64,000 bases of DNA from Pseudomonas sp. PSE14 (GCF_029203285.1 NZ_CP115669.1:5332001-5396000), one strand, 5' to 3'. Counted from the first letter of the stretch, positions 46,648 through 56,155 are shown. Program-made: numbers and translations. Notes: generated from the letters alone by a model not told the origin.

Positions 46648-47115
46648 ATGCTGCGCAACCTGCTTGGCTGGCTGTTCTGCCTGATCGCGCTGCTACTGGG
46701 GGCGCCGCTACTACGCCTGCTGGCCACTCCCCGCGCCCTCGCTCCCGCCCCTGATCTCGTCTATCTGGACCAGCTGTTCACAGCGCTGATTGTCTGCGCG
46801 GGACTGGCCGGCCTGCTGATCGCCTTCCTGCTCCGCCTGCCAGGCCGCTTGGTCACTGCCGCCGCACTGATGATGCCTGCAGGAGCGCTCTGCATCTGGC
46901 ACCTCACCCACGTCGCACTCGAACCCAGCTCCCCCACGCCGGAGCACTACCGGCTGGTCCTGATCGGGCTGGTGGTTTTCCTACTGGCGCTCGCCGGCAT
47001 CGGCTGGCTGGGTGGCCGAGAGGGCTCGGGGCGAACGGCACTGCGCTATCTGGGCCTGGCCTTGCTGCTCCCCTGGTGCCTCGGTCTGTTCTACCTGGCG
47101 CGCCTGTACTACTGA
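46648..47115 (+). CDS. Small membrane protein of unknown function
   Basis: A 155-residue hydrophobic protein with four predicted helices: about 5-25 (LLGWLFCLIALLLGAPLL), 43-65 (LFTALIVCAGLAGLLIAFLL), 70-92 (LVTAAALMMPAGALCIWHL) and 103-125, with a final hydrophobic stretch near 133-150. No family is recognised and no catalytic motif is seen. An AGGA element precedes the ATG by about 11 bp. A Fur-box-like palindrome lies upstream. Its 3' end overlaps the convergent ygjP-like gene by 7 bp. Confidence 0.65.
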   Translation: MLRNLLGWLFCLIALLLGAPLLRLLATPRALAPAPDLVYLDQLFTALIVCAGLAGLLIAFLLRLPGRLVTAAALMMPAGALCIWHLTHVALEPSSPTPEHYRLVLIGLVVFLLALAGIGWLGGREGSGRTALRYLGLALLLPWCLGLFYLARLYY

Positions 47116-47603
47116 AGCAGATCGCGCCAGGTCAGGTAGACGCGCAAATCGAATTCAAGCTGGTGGTAGCCCGGCAGCATGTGCTCGCACAACTGGTAGA
47201 AGGCCTTGCTGTGGTCGCGCTCCTTCAGGTGCGCCAGTTCATGGACCACGATCATCTGCAGGAACTCCGGCGCCGCCTCCTTGAACAGCGAGGCCACGCG
47301 GATCTCCTTCTTCGCCTTGAGCTTGCCGCCCTGCACCCGCGAAATCGCGGTATTCAGGCCGAGGGCGCGCTGCACCACATCCAGCTTGTTGTCATAGAGC
47401 ACCTTGTCCACCGCAGGCGCGGTGCGCATGTACTGCTGCTTGAGGTCCATGGCATAGCCATACAGCGCCTTGTCGCTCTGCACGTCATGACGACCGGGAT
47501 AGCGGCGCTCCAGATACTGGCCGAGGCGGTCCTGCTCGATGAGCTGGCGCACCTGGTCCTGGAGCTGTTGCGGGTAGGCCTGGAGATAGCGGAGCGGTTG
47601 CAT
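47109..47603 (-). CDS. YgjP-like zinc metallohydrolase (DUF45/M48-type)
   Basis: A 164-residue protein with the zinc-protease motif HELAHLKERDHSKAFY (HExxH plus a downstream His), diagnostic of the YgjP/WLM-like family. It is shorter than E. coli YgjP-type proteins of ~165-240 residues but complete for this Pseudomonas form. The substrate is unknown. The ATG at 47601-47603 (MQPLRYLQAYPQQL) is preferred over an upstream methionine without an RBS. Confidence 0.85.
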   Translation of the reverse strand: MQPLRYLQAYPQQLQDQVRQLIEQDRLGQYLERRYPGRHDVQSDKALYGYAMDLKQQYMRTAPAVDKVLYDNKLDVVQRALGLNTAISRVQGGKLKAKKEIRVASLFKEAAPEFLQMIVVHELAHLKERDHSKAFYQLCEHMLPGYHQLEFDLRVYLTWRDLLQ

Positions 47604-47653
47604 GAGCGGGCGACTGGCGGGAAATCCGGCCACCAGTCTACCTTATTCCCCAC

Positions 47654-48424
47654 TCAGCCCAGCGCGCGGGTGCTGTAGGCCTCGGTGCGGTAGGGGAATG
47701 CCACCTCTGCGCGATCCTTCAAGGCCGGATGGGTGGCAATCAACTCCCGCAGTTGCTCGGCGACCCGCTGCTTCTGCTCGTCCGGCAACGCGGCAATGAA
47801 ACTGACCGAGAGGATGCGCGCGACGATCACCTGTTCCGGTGGGCCGATGTGCTGGTGGCTGAACTCACGCAGACGCAGCGGTGCGAACCGCGCCCCAGCG
47901 AAGGCCCGACGCCATTCGCCAGTGTGGAAGCGTGGCGTGCTGCCCTCGTAGCGCTCGACGATGCGCGTCACCTCGGCCACCCAGTCTACCCGCTCGTCAC
48001 GCACGTTCCAGACCAGACCGAGACGCCCACCCGGACGCAGCACCCGATGGATTTCGGTCAGCGACCGCCCATCAGCGAACCAGTGGAAGGCCTGGGCGCA
48101 GGTCAGCGCATCCAGGCTCCCCGCGACCAGGGGGATCGCCTGGGCGGTGCCATTGAGCGCCCTCACCGCAGGCAGAGTCGCGCTCAGTTGCTCGCGCATC
48201 GCTGCCACCGGCTCGATCGCTGTGACCTGCGCGCCCGTACGCTGCAGCAAGGCGGTGAACTTGCCGGTGCCCGCGCCAAGGTCAACCACCTCCTTGCCCG
48301 GACCGATCTCCAGTTCCTCGCCGAGCCATCCTACCAGCGCCTCCGGATAGTCCGGGCGCCCATGGGCATAGGCTTTCGCTTCGCGGGCATAACCCTCCCG
48401 CGCACTGCCATGTACATCCGTCAT
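47654..48424 (-). CDS. SAM-dependent methyltransferase (class I, type 11)
   Basis: A 256-residue methyltransferase with the Rossmann motif I EVVDLGAGTGKFTALL, motif II acidic E in TAIEPVAAM, and a motif III-like LDALTCAQAFHWFADG. This is the UbiE/Methyltransf_11 pattern, related to yeast TMT1 / trans-aconitate-type enzymes by its HWF signature; the substrate cannot be told. The ATG at 48422-48424 was chosen because it is followed by the conserved YAREAKAYAHGRPDYP; the frame continues upstream without an RBS. Confidence 0.85.
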   Translation of the reverse strand: MTDVHGSAREGYAREAKAYAHGRPDYPEALVGWLGEELEIGPGKEVVDLGAGTGKFTALLQRTGAQVTAIEPVAAMREQLSATLPAVRALNGTAQAIPLVAGSLDALTCAQAFHWFADGRSLTEIHRVLRPGGRLGLVWNVRDERVDWVAEVTRIVERYEGSTPRFHTGEWRRAFAGARFAPLRLREFSHQHIGPPEQVIVARILSVSFIAALPDEQKQRVAEQLRELIATHPALKDRAEVAFPYRTEAYSTRALG

Positions 48425-48460
48425 CGCGCCTCCAGAGCCTGCCGGCCCGAGCACAAGCGC

Positions 48461-48880
48461 TCAGCGGAACCGACAGGCCTTGCCATCGAGATAACTACGG
48501 TAGCAGCTGAGCAGGCGCGCAGCCTTGATCCGGCAACGTTTCTGCCGGCATTCGCTGGAAAACTCGAAGCGGCCACCATCGGGATCGGGCAACTGGATGC
48601 GGATCGCCGGCCAGCCCTTCTTCGGCGCCTTCTCCGGCGTGCTGAGCACGCGGTTCTCGTTCTCCACCAGTGCAGCGCCAGCCTCGGCGTAGTCGAAGAC
48701 GAACAGCAGGGTGCGCGAAGTCTTCAGCGTGCATTCCTGGTGGGTCAGGCAGTTCTGCGCGTCCGCCGGCAGATCCACTGGCGGTTTGGGTGGCGGCGCT
48801 GGAGGTTGCGCCGGGCGCAGCGAACAGCCGGCCAGCAGTGCCAGCGACAGGGCGGCGAGCCCGGCACGCAGCATCGACAT
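48461..48880 (-). CDS. Putative lipoprotein of unknown function
   Basis: A 139-residue protein with a clear lipoprotein signal (lipobox LLAGC, cysteine 19). A Pro-rich stretch (AQPPAPPPKPPVDLP) and a globular part with six further cysteines follow. Cysteine pairs around DAQNCLTHQEC and SSECRQKRCR, then LLSCYRSYLDGKACRF, suggest disulfides in the periplasm. The family is not recognised. It lies 70 bp from the fba terminator on the same strand and 36 bp upstream of the methyltransferase gene, so those two could be co-transcribed. Confidence 0.7.
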   Translation of the reverse strand: MSMLRAGLAALSLALLAGCSLRPAQPPAPPPKPPVDLPADAQNCLTHQECTLKTSRTLLFVFDYAEAGAALVENENRVLSTPEKAPKKGWPAIRIQLPDPDGGRFEFSSECRQKRCRIKAARLLSCYRSYLDGKACRFR

Positions 48881-48908
48881 GCCATCAATCTCCTTCTGGC
48901 GGATACGA

Positions 48909-48933
48909 AAGAGCCCCGCAATGCGGGGCTCTT
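48909..48933 (-). terminator. Terminator of fba
   Basis: AAGAGCCCCGC (48909-48919) and GCGGGGCTCTT (48923-48933), an 11-bp stem with a 3-nt loop, 17 bp after the fba stop. Confidence 0.85.
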
Positions 48934-48949
48934 GGCGAGCAGGCCGGGA

Positions 48950-50014
48950 TCAGTTGACCTTCGCTTCCAGCTCACCCTTGGCGTAGCGCTGGAACATGCC
49001 TTCCAGGGAGATCGGCTTGATCTTGGAGGCGTGGCCGGCGGTGCCGAAGGCTTCGTAGCGGGCAATGCAGACGTCGCGCATGGCTTCGACGGTCTTGGCG
49101 AAGTACTTGCGCGGGTCGAACTCGCTCGGGTTCTTCGCCAGGAAGCGACGGATGGCGCCAGTGGAGGCCAGGCGCAGGTCGGTGTCGATGTTCACCTTGC
49201 GCACGCCGTACTTGATGCCTTCGACGATTTCCTCGACCGGAACGCCGTAGGTTTCCGGAATTTCGCCGCCGAATTCGTTGATGATCGCCAGCCAGTCCTG
49301 CGGGACGGAGGACGAACCGTGCATCACCAGGTGGGTGCCCGGAATGCGCGCGTGGATCGCCTTGATGCGGTCGATGGCAAGGATGTCGCCGGTCGGCGGC
49401 TTGGTGAACTTGTAGGCGCCGTGGCTGGTGCCGATGGCAATCGCCAGGGCGTCGACCTGGGTCTTCTTCACGAAGTCGGCGGCTTCTTCCGGGTCGGTCA
49501 GCAGCTGGCTGTGGTCCAGCACGCCTTCGGCGCCAACACCGTCTTCTTCGCCGGCCATGCCGGTTTCCAGGGAGCCCAGGCAGCCCAGCTCACCTTCAAC
49601 GGACACGCCGCAGGCGTGGGCGAAGGCAACGGTCTGCTGGGTTACGCGGACGTTGTACTCGTAGTCGGCCGGGGTCTTGCCGTCTTCCTTCAGCGAACCG
49701 TCCATCATCACCGAGCTGAAGCCCAGCTGGATGGAGCGCTGGCAGACGTCAGGGCTGGTGCCGTGGTCCTGGTGCATGCACACCGGGATATGCGGGAATT
49801 CTTCGATGGCCGCGAGGATCAGGTGGCGCAGGAAGGGCGCACCGGCGTATTTGCGAGCGCCGGCGGAGGCCTGCACGATCACCGGGGAGTCGGTCTTGTC
49901 GGCCGCTTCCATGATGGCGCGCATCTGCTCGAGGTTGTTGACGTTGAAGGCCGGAACGCCGTAGCCGAACTCGGCGGCGTGATCCAGCATTTGGCGCATG
50001 CTGATGAGTGCCAT
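48950..50014 (-). CDS. fba: Class II fructose-1,6-bisphosphate aldolase
   Basis: A 354-residue class II (zinc) aldolase (called fda in P. aeruginosa). Zinc-site sequences [12 protein letters not shown] and VEGELGCLG are visible, as is the glycine-rich [13 protein letters not shown]. It cleaves or forms fructose-1,6-bisphosphate. Pseudomonads lack phosphofructokinase, so it works mainly in gluconeogenesis and the EDEMP cycle. It is the last gene of the carbon cluster tkt-epd-pgk-fba, separated from pgk by a lipoprotein gene. Confidence 0.96.
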   Translation of the reverse strand: MALISMRQMLDHAAEFGYGVPAFNVNNLEQMRAIMEAADKTDSPVIVQASAGARKYAGAPFLRHLILAAIEEFPHIPVCMHQDHGTSPDVCQRSIQLGFSSVMMDGSLKEDGKTPADYEYNVRVTQQTVAFAHACGVSVEGELGCLGSLETGMAGEEDGVGAEGVLDHSQLLTDPEEAADFVKKTQVDALAIAIGTSHGAYKFTKPPTGDILAIDRIKAIHARIPGTHLVMHGSSSVPQDWLAIINEFGGEIPETYGVPVEEIVEGIKYGVRKVNIDTDLRLASTGAIRRFLAKNPSEFDPRKYFAKTVEAMRDVCIARYEAFGTAGHASKIKPISLEGMFQRYAKGELEAKVN

Positions 50015-50052
50015 GGTTTTCGCTTCTCCCAGAAGTCGGGCTCGTTCAGTTA

Positions 50053-50080
50053 TTCAAAAGCCTGCCCCAGGGGCAGGCGG
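50053..50080 (-). terminator. Terminator after the MliC-like lipoprotein gene
   Basis: GCCTGCCC (50060-50067) and GGGCAGGC (50071-50078) with a 3-nt loop; on the minus strand it is followed by TTTTGAATAA. Confidence 0.75.
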
Positions 50081-50119
50081 TGTTCAAGTGTCCAGGCCGC
50101 GGCCGGGACAGTCGGCGCG

Positions 50120-50455
50120 TCAGCGCGCCTTGCAACCTCGGCCGATGAGATCGTTGCTCTCGACCCAGTAGATCAGTCCCTGCTCGCCGGTAATGCTGAA
50201 TCCGACCAGTCCGTCACTATAGAAGGCGCCAGCACCGCCGGGTTCCTCCTCCAGGTGATGAACCACGTCATCCTCTCCCAGGCGCAGGTCGACTACAGAC
50301 TTGCTGACATCCACGTAACGCCAGATGACTTCGGCCTGGCTATCGCAGGTCCAGCGATTCCAGCCGGCCTCTTTGCCGCCGGCACCATCGGACGGATGGC
50401 TGGAGCATCCGGCGACCAGTGACAGCGCGAGGGCCGGGACAACATAACGCAGCAT
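50120..50455 (-). CDS. Small lipoprotein, MliC-like (tentative)
   Basis: A 111-residue protein with a lipobox (LSLVAGC, cysteine 17) and a mature part with two cysteines (WTCDSQAEVIW and NDLIGRGCKA). The pattern of an early Cys, then GGAGAFYSDGLVGFSITGEQGLI and a C-terminal Cys resembles MliC/PliC-type lysozyme inhibitors, which carry a similar SGxxY-G-x-W/F stretch. If so, it sits in the outer membrane and blocks host C-type lysozyme; the resemblance is partial. It is located between pgk and fba, where PAO1 also has small hypothetical genes. Confidence 0.6.
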   Translation of the reverse strand: MLRYVVPALALSLVAGCSSHPSDGAGGKEAGWNRWTCDSQAEVIWRYVDVSKSVVDLRLGEDDVVHHLEEEPGGAGAFYSDGLVGFSITGEQGLIYWVESNDLIGRGCKAR

Positions 50456-50532
50456 CGGGCAACTCTCCCTTCAGGCGGCATACCCGCCGAGCATCCAATG
50501 TGCCAGCTTGCCCGGCCCACAACAGGAACGCC

Positions 50533-50564
50533 AGCGCCGCCCACGATCACCCGAGGGCGGCGCT
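50533..50564 (-). terminator. Hairpin after pgk, possible terminator
   Basis: AGCGCCGCCC (50533-50542) and GGGCGGCGCT (50555-50564), a 10-bp stem with a 12-nt loop between pgk and the lipoprotein gene. No T-run is present. Confidence 0.4.
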
Positions 50565-50615
50565 GTACGGATGGGAGCGAGTCGACTGATCGATTCGCTA
50601 CCGTCGGCTAAGGCC

Positions 50616-51779
50616 TCAGGCCTTGGCGCGCTGCTCCAGCACTTCGACGGCCGGCAGGACCTTGCCCTCGACGAATTCGAGGAAGGCGCCGCCACCGGTG
50701 GAAATGTAGGAGATCTGCTCGCCAATGCCGTACTTGTCGATGGCGGCCAGGGTGTCGCCACCGCCGGCGATGGAGAACGCCGGGCTTTCGGCGATCGCCT
50801 TGGCCAGGGTCTTGGTGCCTTCGCCGAACTGGTCGAACTCGAACACCCCCACCGGGCCGTTCCACAGGATGGTCTTGGAGGTCTTCAGCAGCTCGGCGAA
50901 CTGGGCGGCGGTCTTCGGGCCGATGTCCAGAATCATGTCGTCGTCGGCCACGTCAGCGATGTCCTTGACGGTAGCAACGGCGGTCTCGGCGAACTCCTTG
51001 GCAACCACCACGTCCACCGGCAACGGCACGCTGACCTTGGCGGCGATGGCCTTGGCGGTGTCGACCAGGTCGGCTTCGTACAGCGACTTGCCGACCTTGT
51101 GGCCCGCCGCGGCGAGGAAGGTGTTGGCGATGCCGCCACCGACGATCAGTTGGTCGCAGATCTGCGCCAGGCTGTTGAGCACGTCGAGCTTGGTCGAAAC
51201 CTTGGAGCCGGCGACGATGGCAGCCATCGGGCGCGCCGGGTTGCCCAGGGCCTTGCCCAGGGCTTCCAGTTCGGCGGCCAGCAGCGGGCCGGCGGCGGCA
51301 ACCTTGGCGAACTTGGCTACGCCGTGGGTCGAACCCTCGGCGCGGTGGGCGGTGCCGAAGGCGTCCATGACGAACACGTCGCACAGGGCGGCGTATTTCT
51401 GCGCCAGTTCGTCGGCGTTCTTCTTCTCGCCCTTGTTGAAGCGCACGTTCTCGAACAGCACGACTTCACCGGCCTTCACGTCGACGCCGCCCAGGTAGTC
51501 CCTGACCAGCGGCACGGCGCGGCCCAGGGCCTTGGACAGGTAGTCGGCGACCGGCTGCAGGCTGTTCTCTTCGGAGTATTCGCCTTCGGTCGGGCGGCCC
51601 AGGTGCGAGCAGACCATCACCGCCGCGCCCTTCTCCAGGGCCAGCTTGATGGTCGGCAGCGAGGCCAGGATGCGCGCGTCGCTCTTGACCACACCGTCCT
51701 TCACCGGAACGTTGAGGTCTTCGCGGATCAGTACGCGCTTACCTTGGAGGTCGAGGTCGGTCATCTTCAACACGGTCAT
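50616..51779 (-). CDS. pgk: Phosphoglycerate kinase
   Basis: A 387-residue Pgk, the bacterial length. Segments seen are the N-terminal [32 protein letters not shown], the hinge and [37 protein letters not shown], and the C-terminal [16 protein letters not shown] (read SYISTGGGA). It reversibly transfers phosphate between 1,3-bisphosphoglycerate and ADP. It lies 28 bp downstream of epd in the same operon. Confidence 0.97.
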   Translation of the reverse strand: MTVLKMTDLDLQGKRVLIREDLNVPVKDGVVKSDARILASLPTIKLALEKGAAVMVCSHLGRPTEGEYSEENSLQPVADYLSKALGRAVPLVRDYLGGVDVKAGEVVLFENVRFNKGEKKNADELAQKYAALCDVFVMDAFGTAHRAEGSTHGVAKFAKVAAAGPLLAAELEALGKALGNPARPMAAIVAGSKVSTKLDVLNSLAQICDQLIVGGGIANTFLAAAGHKVGKSLYEADLVDTAKAIAAKVSVPLPVDVVVAKEFAETAVATVKDIADVADDDMILDIGPKTAAQFAELLKTSKTILWNGPVGVFEFDQFGEGTKTLAKAIAESPAFSIAGGGDTLAAIDKYGIGEQISYISTGGGAFLEFVEGKVLPAVEVLEQRAKA

Positions 51780-51807
51780 GACAGTCAGTCCTGTTGGGGC
51801 TGTTTGA

Positions 51808-52854
51808 TTAACGTTCGGTAGCGGCGACGCGCAGGTAGTGGCCTGCGGTGTCGAGCATGCGGTTGGCGAACCCCCACTCGTTATCGAACCAGGCCAGCAC
51901 GTTCACCAGGCGGGGGCCGGAAACGCGGGTCTGGCTGCCATCGACGATGGCCGAGTGCGGGTCATGGTTGAAATCGCAGCTGGCGTGGGGCAGCTCGGTA
52001 TACGCCAGCAGGCCTTTCAGCGGGCCTTCGGTGGCGGCCTGGCGCAGCACGCGGTTGATCTCCTCGGCGGTGGTATCGCGAGAGACCTGCAGGGTGATGT
52101 CCAGGGCCGAGACGTTCACCGTCGGCACCCGAATGGCTTTGGCCTGGATTCGCCCGGCGAGTTCCGGTAGCAGGCGTTCGATGCCACGCGCCAGACCAGT
52201 GGACACTGGAATCACCGACTGGAAGGCCGAGCGCGTGCGGCGCAGGTCTTCATGGTGGTAGGCGTCGATCACCGGCTGGTCGTTCATCGCCGAGTGGATG
52301 GTGGTGATCGAGACGTACTCGATGCCCAGCGCTTCGTTCAGCAGCTTGAGCAGCGGCACGCTGCAGTTGGTGGTGCAGGAGGCGTTGGACACCAGCTTCT
52401 CGGTACCGGTCAGGCCCTGCTGGTTGATGCCGAAGACCACCGTGGCGTCGATGTCCGTCTCGCTGGCCATGGGCTGGGAGAACAGCACGCGCGGCGCGCC
52501 GGCAGCCAGGAAGCGCTCGCCATCGGCACGGGTGTGGTAGACGCCGGAGCACTCCAGCACCAGGTCGACGTCCAGCGCGCGCCAGTCGATGGCCTCGGGC
52601 GTCGCTTCGCGGAACACCTTCACGCAGTCGCCGCCGATGTGCAGGCAGCCGTCGTCCACGCTCACCTCGCCGGGGAAGCGGCCGTGGGTGGAGTCGAAGC
52701 GGGTCAGGTATTCCAGGCTGGCCAGGTCCGCCAGGTCATTCAGGGCGACGATGGAGAAATCAGCCTTGGCGCGACGCTCGTGCAGGGCACGGAACACGCA
52801 GCGGCCGATACGGCCGTAGCCGTTGAGGGCAACTCGGTAAGGGCGCTTGGACAT
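51808..52854 (-). CDS. epd: Erythrose-4-phosphate dehydrogenase (Epd/GapB type)
   Basis: A 348-residue protein of the GAPDH family. It has the NAD motif [15 protein letters not shown], the catalytic cysteine in [12 protein letters not shown] and the downstream His ([11 protein letters not shown]). [22 protein letters not shown] is the variant that separates Epd from glycolytic GAPDH. It oxidises erythrose 4-phosphate towards pyridoxal phosphate; PLP enzymes such as MetY depend on it. It lies between tkt (whose pathway produces erythrose 4-phosphate) and pgk, the arrangement seen in several gammaproteobacteria. Confidence 0.92.
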   Translation of the reverse strand: MSKRPYRVALNGYGRIGRCVFRALHERRAKADFSIVALNDLADLASLEYLTRFDSTHGRFPGEVSVDDGCLHIGGDCVKVFREATPEAIDWRALDVDLVLECSGVYHTRADGERFLAAGAPRVLFSQPMASETDIDATVVFGINQQGLTGTEKLVSNASCTTNCSVPLLKLLNEALGIEYVSITTIHSAMNDQPVIDAYHHEDLRRTRSAFQSVIPVSTGLARGIERLLPELAGRIQAKAIRVPTVNVSALDITLQVSRDTTAEEINRVLRQAATEGPLKGLLAYTELPHASCDFNHDPHSAIVDGSQTRVSGPRLVNVLAWFDNEWGFANRMLDTAGHYLRVAATER

Positions 52855-52877
52855 TGTTATCCCTTGAAGCCGGACGC

Positions 52878-52905
52878 TACAGGGGCGAGCAGGCTCGCCC
52901 CTGTA
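52878..52905. repeat. 13-bp perfect inverted repeat between tkt and epd
   Basis: TACAGGGGCGAGC (52878-52890) and GCTCGCCCCTGTA (52893-52905) with a 2-bp centre. It resembles the REP family found elsewhere in the window (GCGAGC / GCTCGC core). It may weaken transcription from tkt into epd. Confidence 0.75.
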
Positions 52906-52915
52906 AGTGCCTTGA

Positions 52916-54913
52916 TCAGGCGTCGAGCAGCTCGGCGGCCACTTCCAGCAGGTTATCGACGGTGAAGCCGAAGTGCTCGAAGAGGGCGGCGGCCGGAGCC
53001 GATTCGCCGAAGGTGGTCATGCCGATCACACGGCCTTCCAGGCCCACGTACTTGTACCAGTAGTCGGCATGAGCGGCTTCGATGGCGATGCGCGCACCGA
53101 CCTGCACCGGCAGTACGGCCTGCTTGTAGCCGGCGTCCTGCTGGTCGAACACGCTGGTGGACGGCATGGAGACCACGCGCACCTTGCGGCCTTCGGCGCT
53201 GAGCTTGTCGAAGGCCTGCACGGCCAGGCCGACTTCCGAGCCGGTGGCGATCAGGATCAGTTCCGGCTCGCCATCGCAGTCCTTGAGCACGTAACCACCG
53301 CGGGCCACGTCAGCCAGCTGGGCGGCGTCACGGGCCTGGTGCGGCAGGTTCTGGCGGGAGAACACCAGGGCGGACGGACCGTCGGCGCGCTCGATGGCGT
53401 ACTTCCAGGCCACCGCGGATTCCACGGCATCGGCCGGACGCCAGGTGTCCAGGTTCGGGGTCAGGCGCAGGCTGGCCAGCTGCTCGATCGGCTGGTGGGT
53501 CGGGCCGTCTTCACCCAGACCGATGGAGTCGTGGGTGAACACGTACAGCACGCGCTGCTTCATCAGGGCGGACATGCGCACGGCGTTGCGGGCGTATTCC
53601 ATGAAGATCAGGAAGGTCGCGCCGTAGGGGATGAAGCCACCGTGCAGGGCCACGCCGTTCATGATGGCGCTCATGCCGAACTCGCGCACGCCATAGAACA
53701 TGTAGTTGCCGCTGGCGTCTTCGGCGCTCACGCCCTTGCAGCCCTTCCACAGGGTCAGGTTGGAGCCGGCCAGGTCAGCCGAACCGCCGAGGAATTCCGG
53801 CAGCAGCGGGCCGAAGGCGTTCAGCGCGTTCTGGCTGGCCTTGCGGCTGGCGATGGTTTCGCCCTTGCTGGCGACTTCGGCGACGTAGGCGGCGGCCTTC
53901 TCGGCGAAATCGGCCGGCAGCTCACCGGCGACGCGGCGCAGGAACTCGGCAGCCAGTTCCGGATGCGCGGCCTGGTAGGCGGCGAAGCGCTGGTTCCACT
54001 CGTTCTCGTGGCTGGCGCCGGCTTCCTTGGCGCTCCACTCGGCGTAGATCTCGGCCGGGACTTCGAACGGGCCGTGGTTCCAGCCCAGCGCGGCGCGGGT
54101 GGCGGCGATTTCGTCGTTGCCCAGCGGAGCGCCGTGGCACTCTTCCTTGCCCTGCTTGTTCGGCGAGCCGAAGCCGATCACAGTCTTGCAGCAGATCAGG
54201 GTCGGGGCGTCGCTTTTGCGAGCGGTGTCGATGGCGGTCTTGATCTCGTCGGCATCATGGCCGTCGACGTTGCGGATCACCTGCCAGCCGTAGGCTTCGA
54301 AGCGCTTCGGGGTGTCGTCGGTGAACCAGCCTTCGACTTCGCCATCAATGGAGATGCCATTGTCGTCGTAGAAGGCGATCAGCTTGTTCAGGCGCAGGGT
54401 GCCGGCCAGCGAAGCCACCTCGTGGGAGATACCTTCCATCATGCAGCCGTCGCCCAGGAAGGCGTAGGTGTAGTGATCGACGATGGCGTGGCCGTCGCGG
54501 TTGAACTGCGCGCCCAGCACTTTCTCGGCCAGCGCCATGCCCACGGCGTTGGCGATACCCTGGCCCAGCGGACCGGTGGTGGTCTCGACGCCGGCGGTGT
54601 AGCCGTATTCCGGGTGGCCCGGAGTACGCGAGTTGAGCTGGCGGAAGTTCTTCAGGTCGTCGACGGTGACGTCGTAGCCGGTCAGGTGCAGCAGCGAATA
54701 GATCAGCATCGAGCCGTGGCCGTTGGACAGCACGAAGCGGTCGCGGTCGGCCCACTGCGGGTTGCTCGGGTTGTGCTTGAGGTAGTCGCGCCAGAGCACT
54801 TCGGCGATATCCGCCATGCCCATGGGGGCGCCGGGATGGCCGCTGTTGGCTTTCTGGACGGCGTCCATGCTCAGTGCGCGGATGGCATTGGCTCGCTCAC
54901 GACGGCTGGGCAT
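52916..54913 (-). CDS. tkt: Transketolase
   Basis: A 665-residue transketolase. It uses thiamine diphosphate to move two-carbon ketol units. The ThDP motif starts [12 protein letters not shown] and ends in FYDDNGIS. The N-terminal [13 protein letters not shown] and the C-terminal-half [22 protein letters not shown] are the standard signatures. The ATG at 54911-54913 has an AGGAG RBS about 8-12 bp before it; the upstream frame extension lacks family support. It is the first gene of the minus-strand cluster tkt - epd - pgk, divergent from an ArsR-type regulator gene. Confidence 0.97.
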   Translation of the reverse strand: MPSRRERANAIRALSMDAVQKANSGHPGAPMGMADIAEVLWRDYLKHNPSNPQWADRDRFVLSNGHGSMLIYSLLHLTGYDVTVDDLKNFRQLNSRTPGHPEYGYTAGVETTTGPLGQGIANAVGMALAEKVLGAQFNRDGHAIVDHYTYAFLGDGCMMEGISHEVASLAGTLRLNKLIAFYDDNGISIDGEVEGWFTDDTPKRFEAYGWQVIRNVDGHDADEIKTAIDTARKSDAPTLICCKTVIGFGSPNKQGKEECHGAPLGNDEIAATRAALGWNHGPFEVPAEIYAEWSAKEAGASHENEWNQRFAAYQAAHPELAAEFLRRVAGELPADFAEKAAAYVAEVASKGETIASRKASQNALNAFGPLLPEFLGGSADLAGSNLTLWKGCKGVSAEDASGNYMFYGVREFGMSAIMNGVALHGGFIPYGATFLIFMEYARNAVRMSALMKQRVLYVFTHDSIGLGEDGPTHQPIEQLASLRLTPNLDTWRPADAVESAVAWKYAIERADGPSALVFSRQNLPHQARDAAQLADVARGGYVLKDCDGEPELILIATGSEVGLAVQAFDKLSAEGRKVRVVSMPSTSVFDQQDAGYKQAVLPVQVGARIAIEAAHADYWYKYVGLEGRVIGMTTFGESAPAAALFEHFGFTVDNLLEVAAELLDA

Positions 54914-54936
54914 CGCTGAATCTCCTGCGGGGGCTG

Positions 54937-54952
54937 CTTCGAAAGTTCGAAG
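54937..54952. promoter_or_regulatory. Inverted repeat in the tkt leader
   Basis: CTTCGAA-AG-TTCGAAG, perfect 7-bp arms with a 2-bp centre, 24 bp upstream of the tkt start. It could be an operator or a small hairpin. Confidence 0.35.
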
Positions 54953-55074
54953 GGATGAAAAAGGCCAGCATTTTCGCCCAGCCAGGCCCCGCGGGGCAAT
55001 GACAGATCGGCAGAAGCCTGATGCAAAGCAGCCGGCCGGGGCGGCCAACTGATCAAAAACCGCTCATCCGCCAA

Positions 55075-55092
55075 TATCAAAACTTTTTGATA
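55075..55092. promoter_or_regulatory. Perfect palindrome before the ArsR/methyltransferase gene, candidate autoregulatory operator
   Basis: TATCAAAACTTTTTGATA: 8-bp arms with a 2-bp centre, in the tkt/arsR divergent region 45 bp upstream of the arsR start and directly upstream of a candidate promoter (TTGCCC 55099-55104, 17 bp, TAGACT 55122-55127). Position and symmetry fit an ArsR-family dimer site. Confidence 0.6.
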
Positions 55093-55136
55093 CAGCTATT
55101 GCCCACCCTGTAGCCCGCGACTAGACTGCGCGACCT

Positions 55137-56138
55137 ATGAGCCTGCGCCTGCCCGAAATCCGCCACGACGACTGCGACCAGTTGGCTGCCCTGTGCAAGG
55201 CTGGTGGCGATCCGCTGCGGCTGAACGTGCTGCGCGCCTTGGCCAACGACTCGTTCGGCGTGCTGGAGCTTGCACATATCTTCGGCGTCCGCCAGTCGGG
55301 CATGAGCCACCACCTGAAGGTGCTGGCCCAGGCCGGGCTGGTCGCCACGCGGCGCGAAGGCAACGCGATCTTCTATCGCCGCGCCCTGCCCCAGGCCGAC
55401 AGCCTTGGCGGCACGCTGCACGGCGCGCTGCTCGACGAGGTCGACAGCCTGGTGCTGCCGGAGGACGTCAGTGCGCGCATCCTCGGTGTGCATGCCCAGC
55501 GTGCCGCTGTGAGCCGCACCTACTTCGCCCGTAGCGCGGAGAAGTTCCAGGCCACGCAGGACCTGATCGCAGGACTGCCGCAATACCGCGAAAGCGTGCT
55601 GGCGCTGCTCGATGCACTGAGCTTCGCCCCCGGCGCCACGGCGCTGGAAGTCGGCCCCGGCGACGGTGGATTCCTCCCCGAGCTGGCCCGGCGCTTCGAC
55701 GAGGTCACCGCGCTGGACAACAGCGAGGCGATGCTCGACATGGCGCGGCAACGCTGCGCCAGCGAAGGTTTGAACAACGTCCGGCTACGGCTGGCCGACG
55801 CCCTGCAGGACGCCGATGACGCGGCGGACTGCGTGGTACTGAACATGGTGCTGCATCACTTCGCCGCACCGGCGGAGGCCCTGAAGCAGCTGGCGCACCT
55901 GGTGAAGCCCGGTGGCAGCCTGCTGGTGACGGAGCTCTGCAGCCACGACCAGAGTTGGGCCCGCGAGGCCTGCGGTGATCTGTGGCTTGGGTTCGAACAG
56001 GAAGACCTGGCCCGTTGGGCCGATTCCGCGGGGCTCGCGCCCGGCGAAAGTGTGTACATCGGTTTACGTAATGGCTTTCAGATCCAGGTGCGGCACTTCG
56101 CCAAACCGGATTCGCGAAGCGTCCTCACCCACCGGTAA
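55137..56138 (+). CDS. ArsR-family regulator fused to a SAM-dependent methyltransferase domain (SahR-like)
   Basis: A 333-residue two-domain protein. It has an N-terminal ArsR winged helix (about 10-95: CDQLAALCKAGGDPLRLNVLRAL, the recognition helix near RQSGMSHHLKVLAQAGLV). A class I methyltransferase domain (about 145-320) has motif I ALEVGPGDGGFLPEL, TALDNSEAMLDMA and DCVVLNMVLHHF. It lies 17 bp upstream of metK on the same strand. ArsR regulators of this shape (SahR type) are reported to sense S-adenosylhomocysteine and control methionine-cycle genes; the methyltransferase fold may act as the ligand sensor. No metal-binding CVC motif of true arsenic sensors is seen. No SD precedes the ATG; the candidate -10 is so close that the mRNA may be leaderless. 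Confidence 0.85.
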   Translation: MSLRLPEIRHDDCDQLAALCKAGGDPLRLNVLRALANDSFGVLELAHIFGVRQSGMSHHLKVLAQAGLVATRREGNAIFYRRALPQADSLGGTLHGALLDEVDSLVLPEDVSARILGVHAQRAAVSRTYFARSAEKFQATQDLIAGLPQYRESVLALLDALSFAPGATALEVGPGDGGFLPELARRFDEVTALDNSEAMLDMARQRCASEGLNNVRLRLADALQDADDAADCVVLNMVLHHFAAPAEALKQLAHLVKPGGSLLVTELCSHDQSWAREACGDLWLGFEQEDLARWADSAGLAPGESVYIGLRNGFQIQVRHFAKPDSRSVLTHR

Positions 56139-56155
56139 ATGATAGGAACCGTTAG

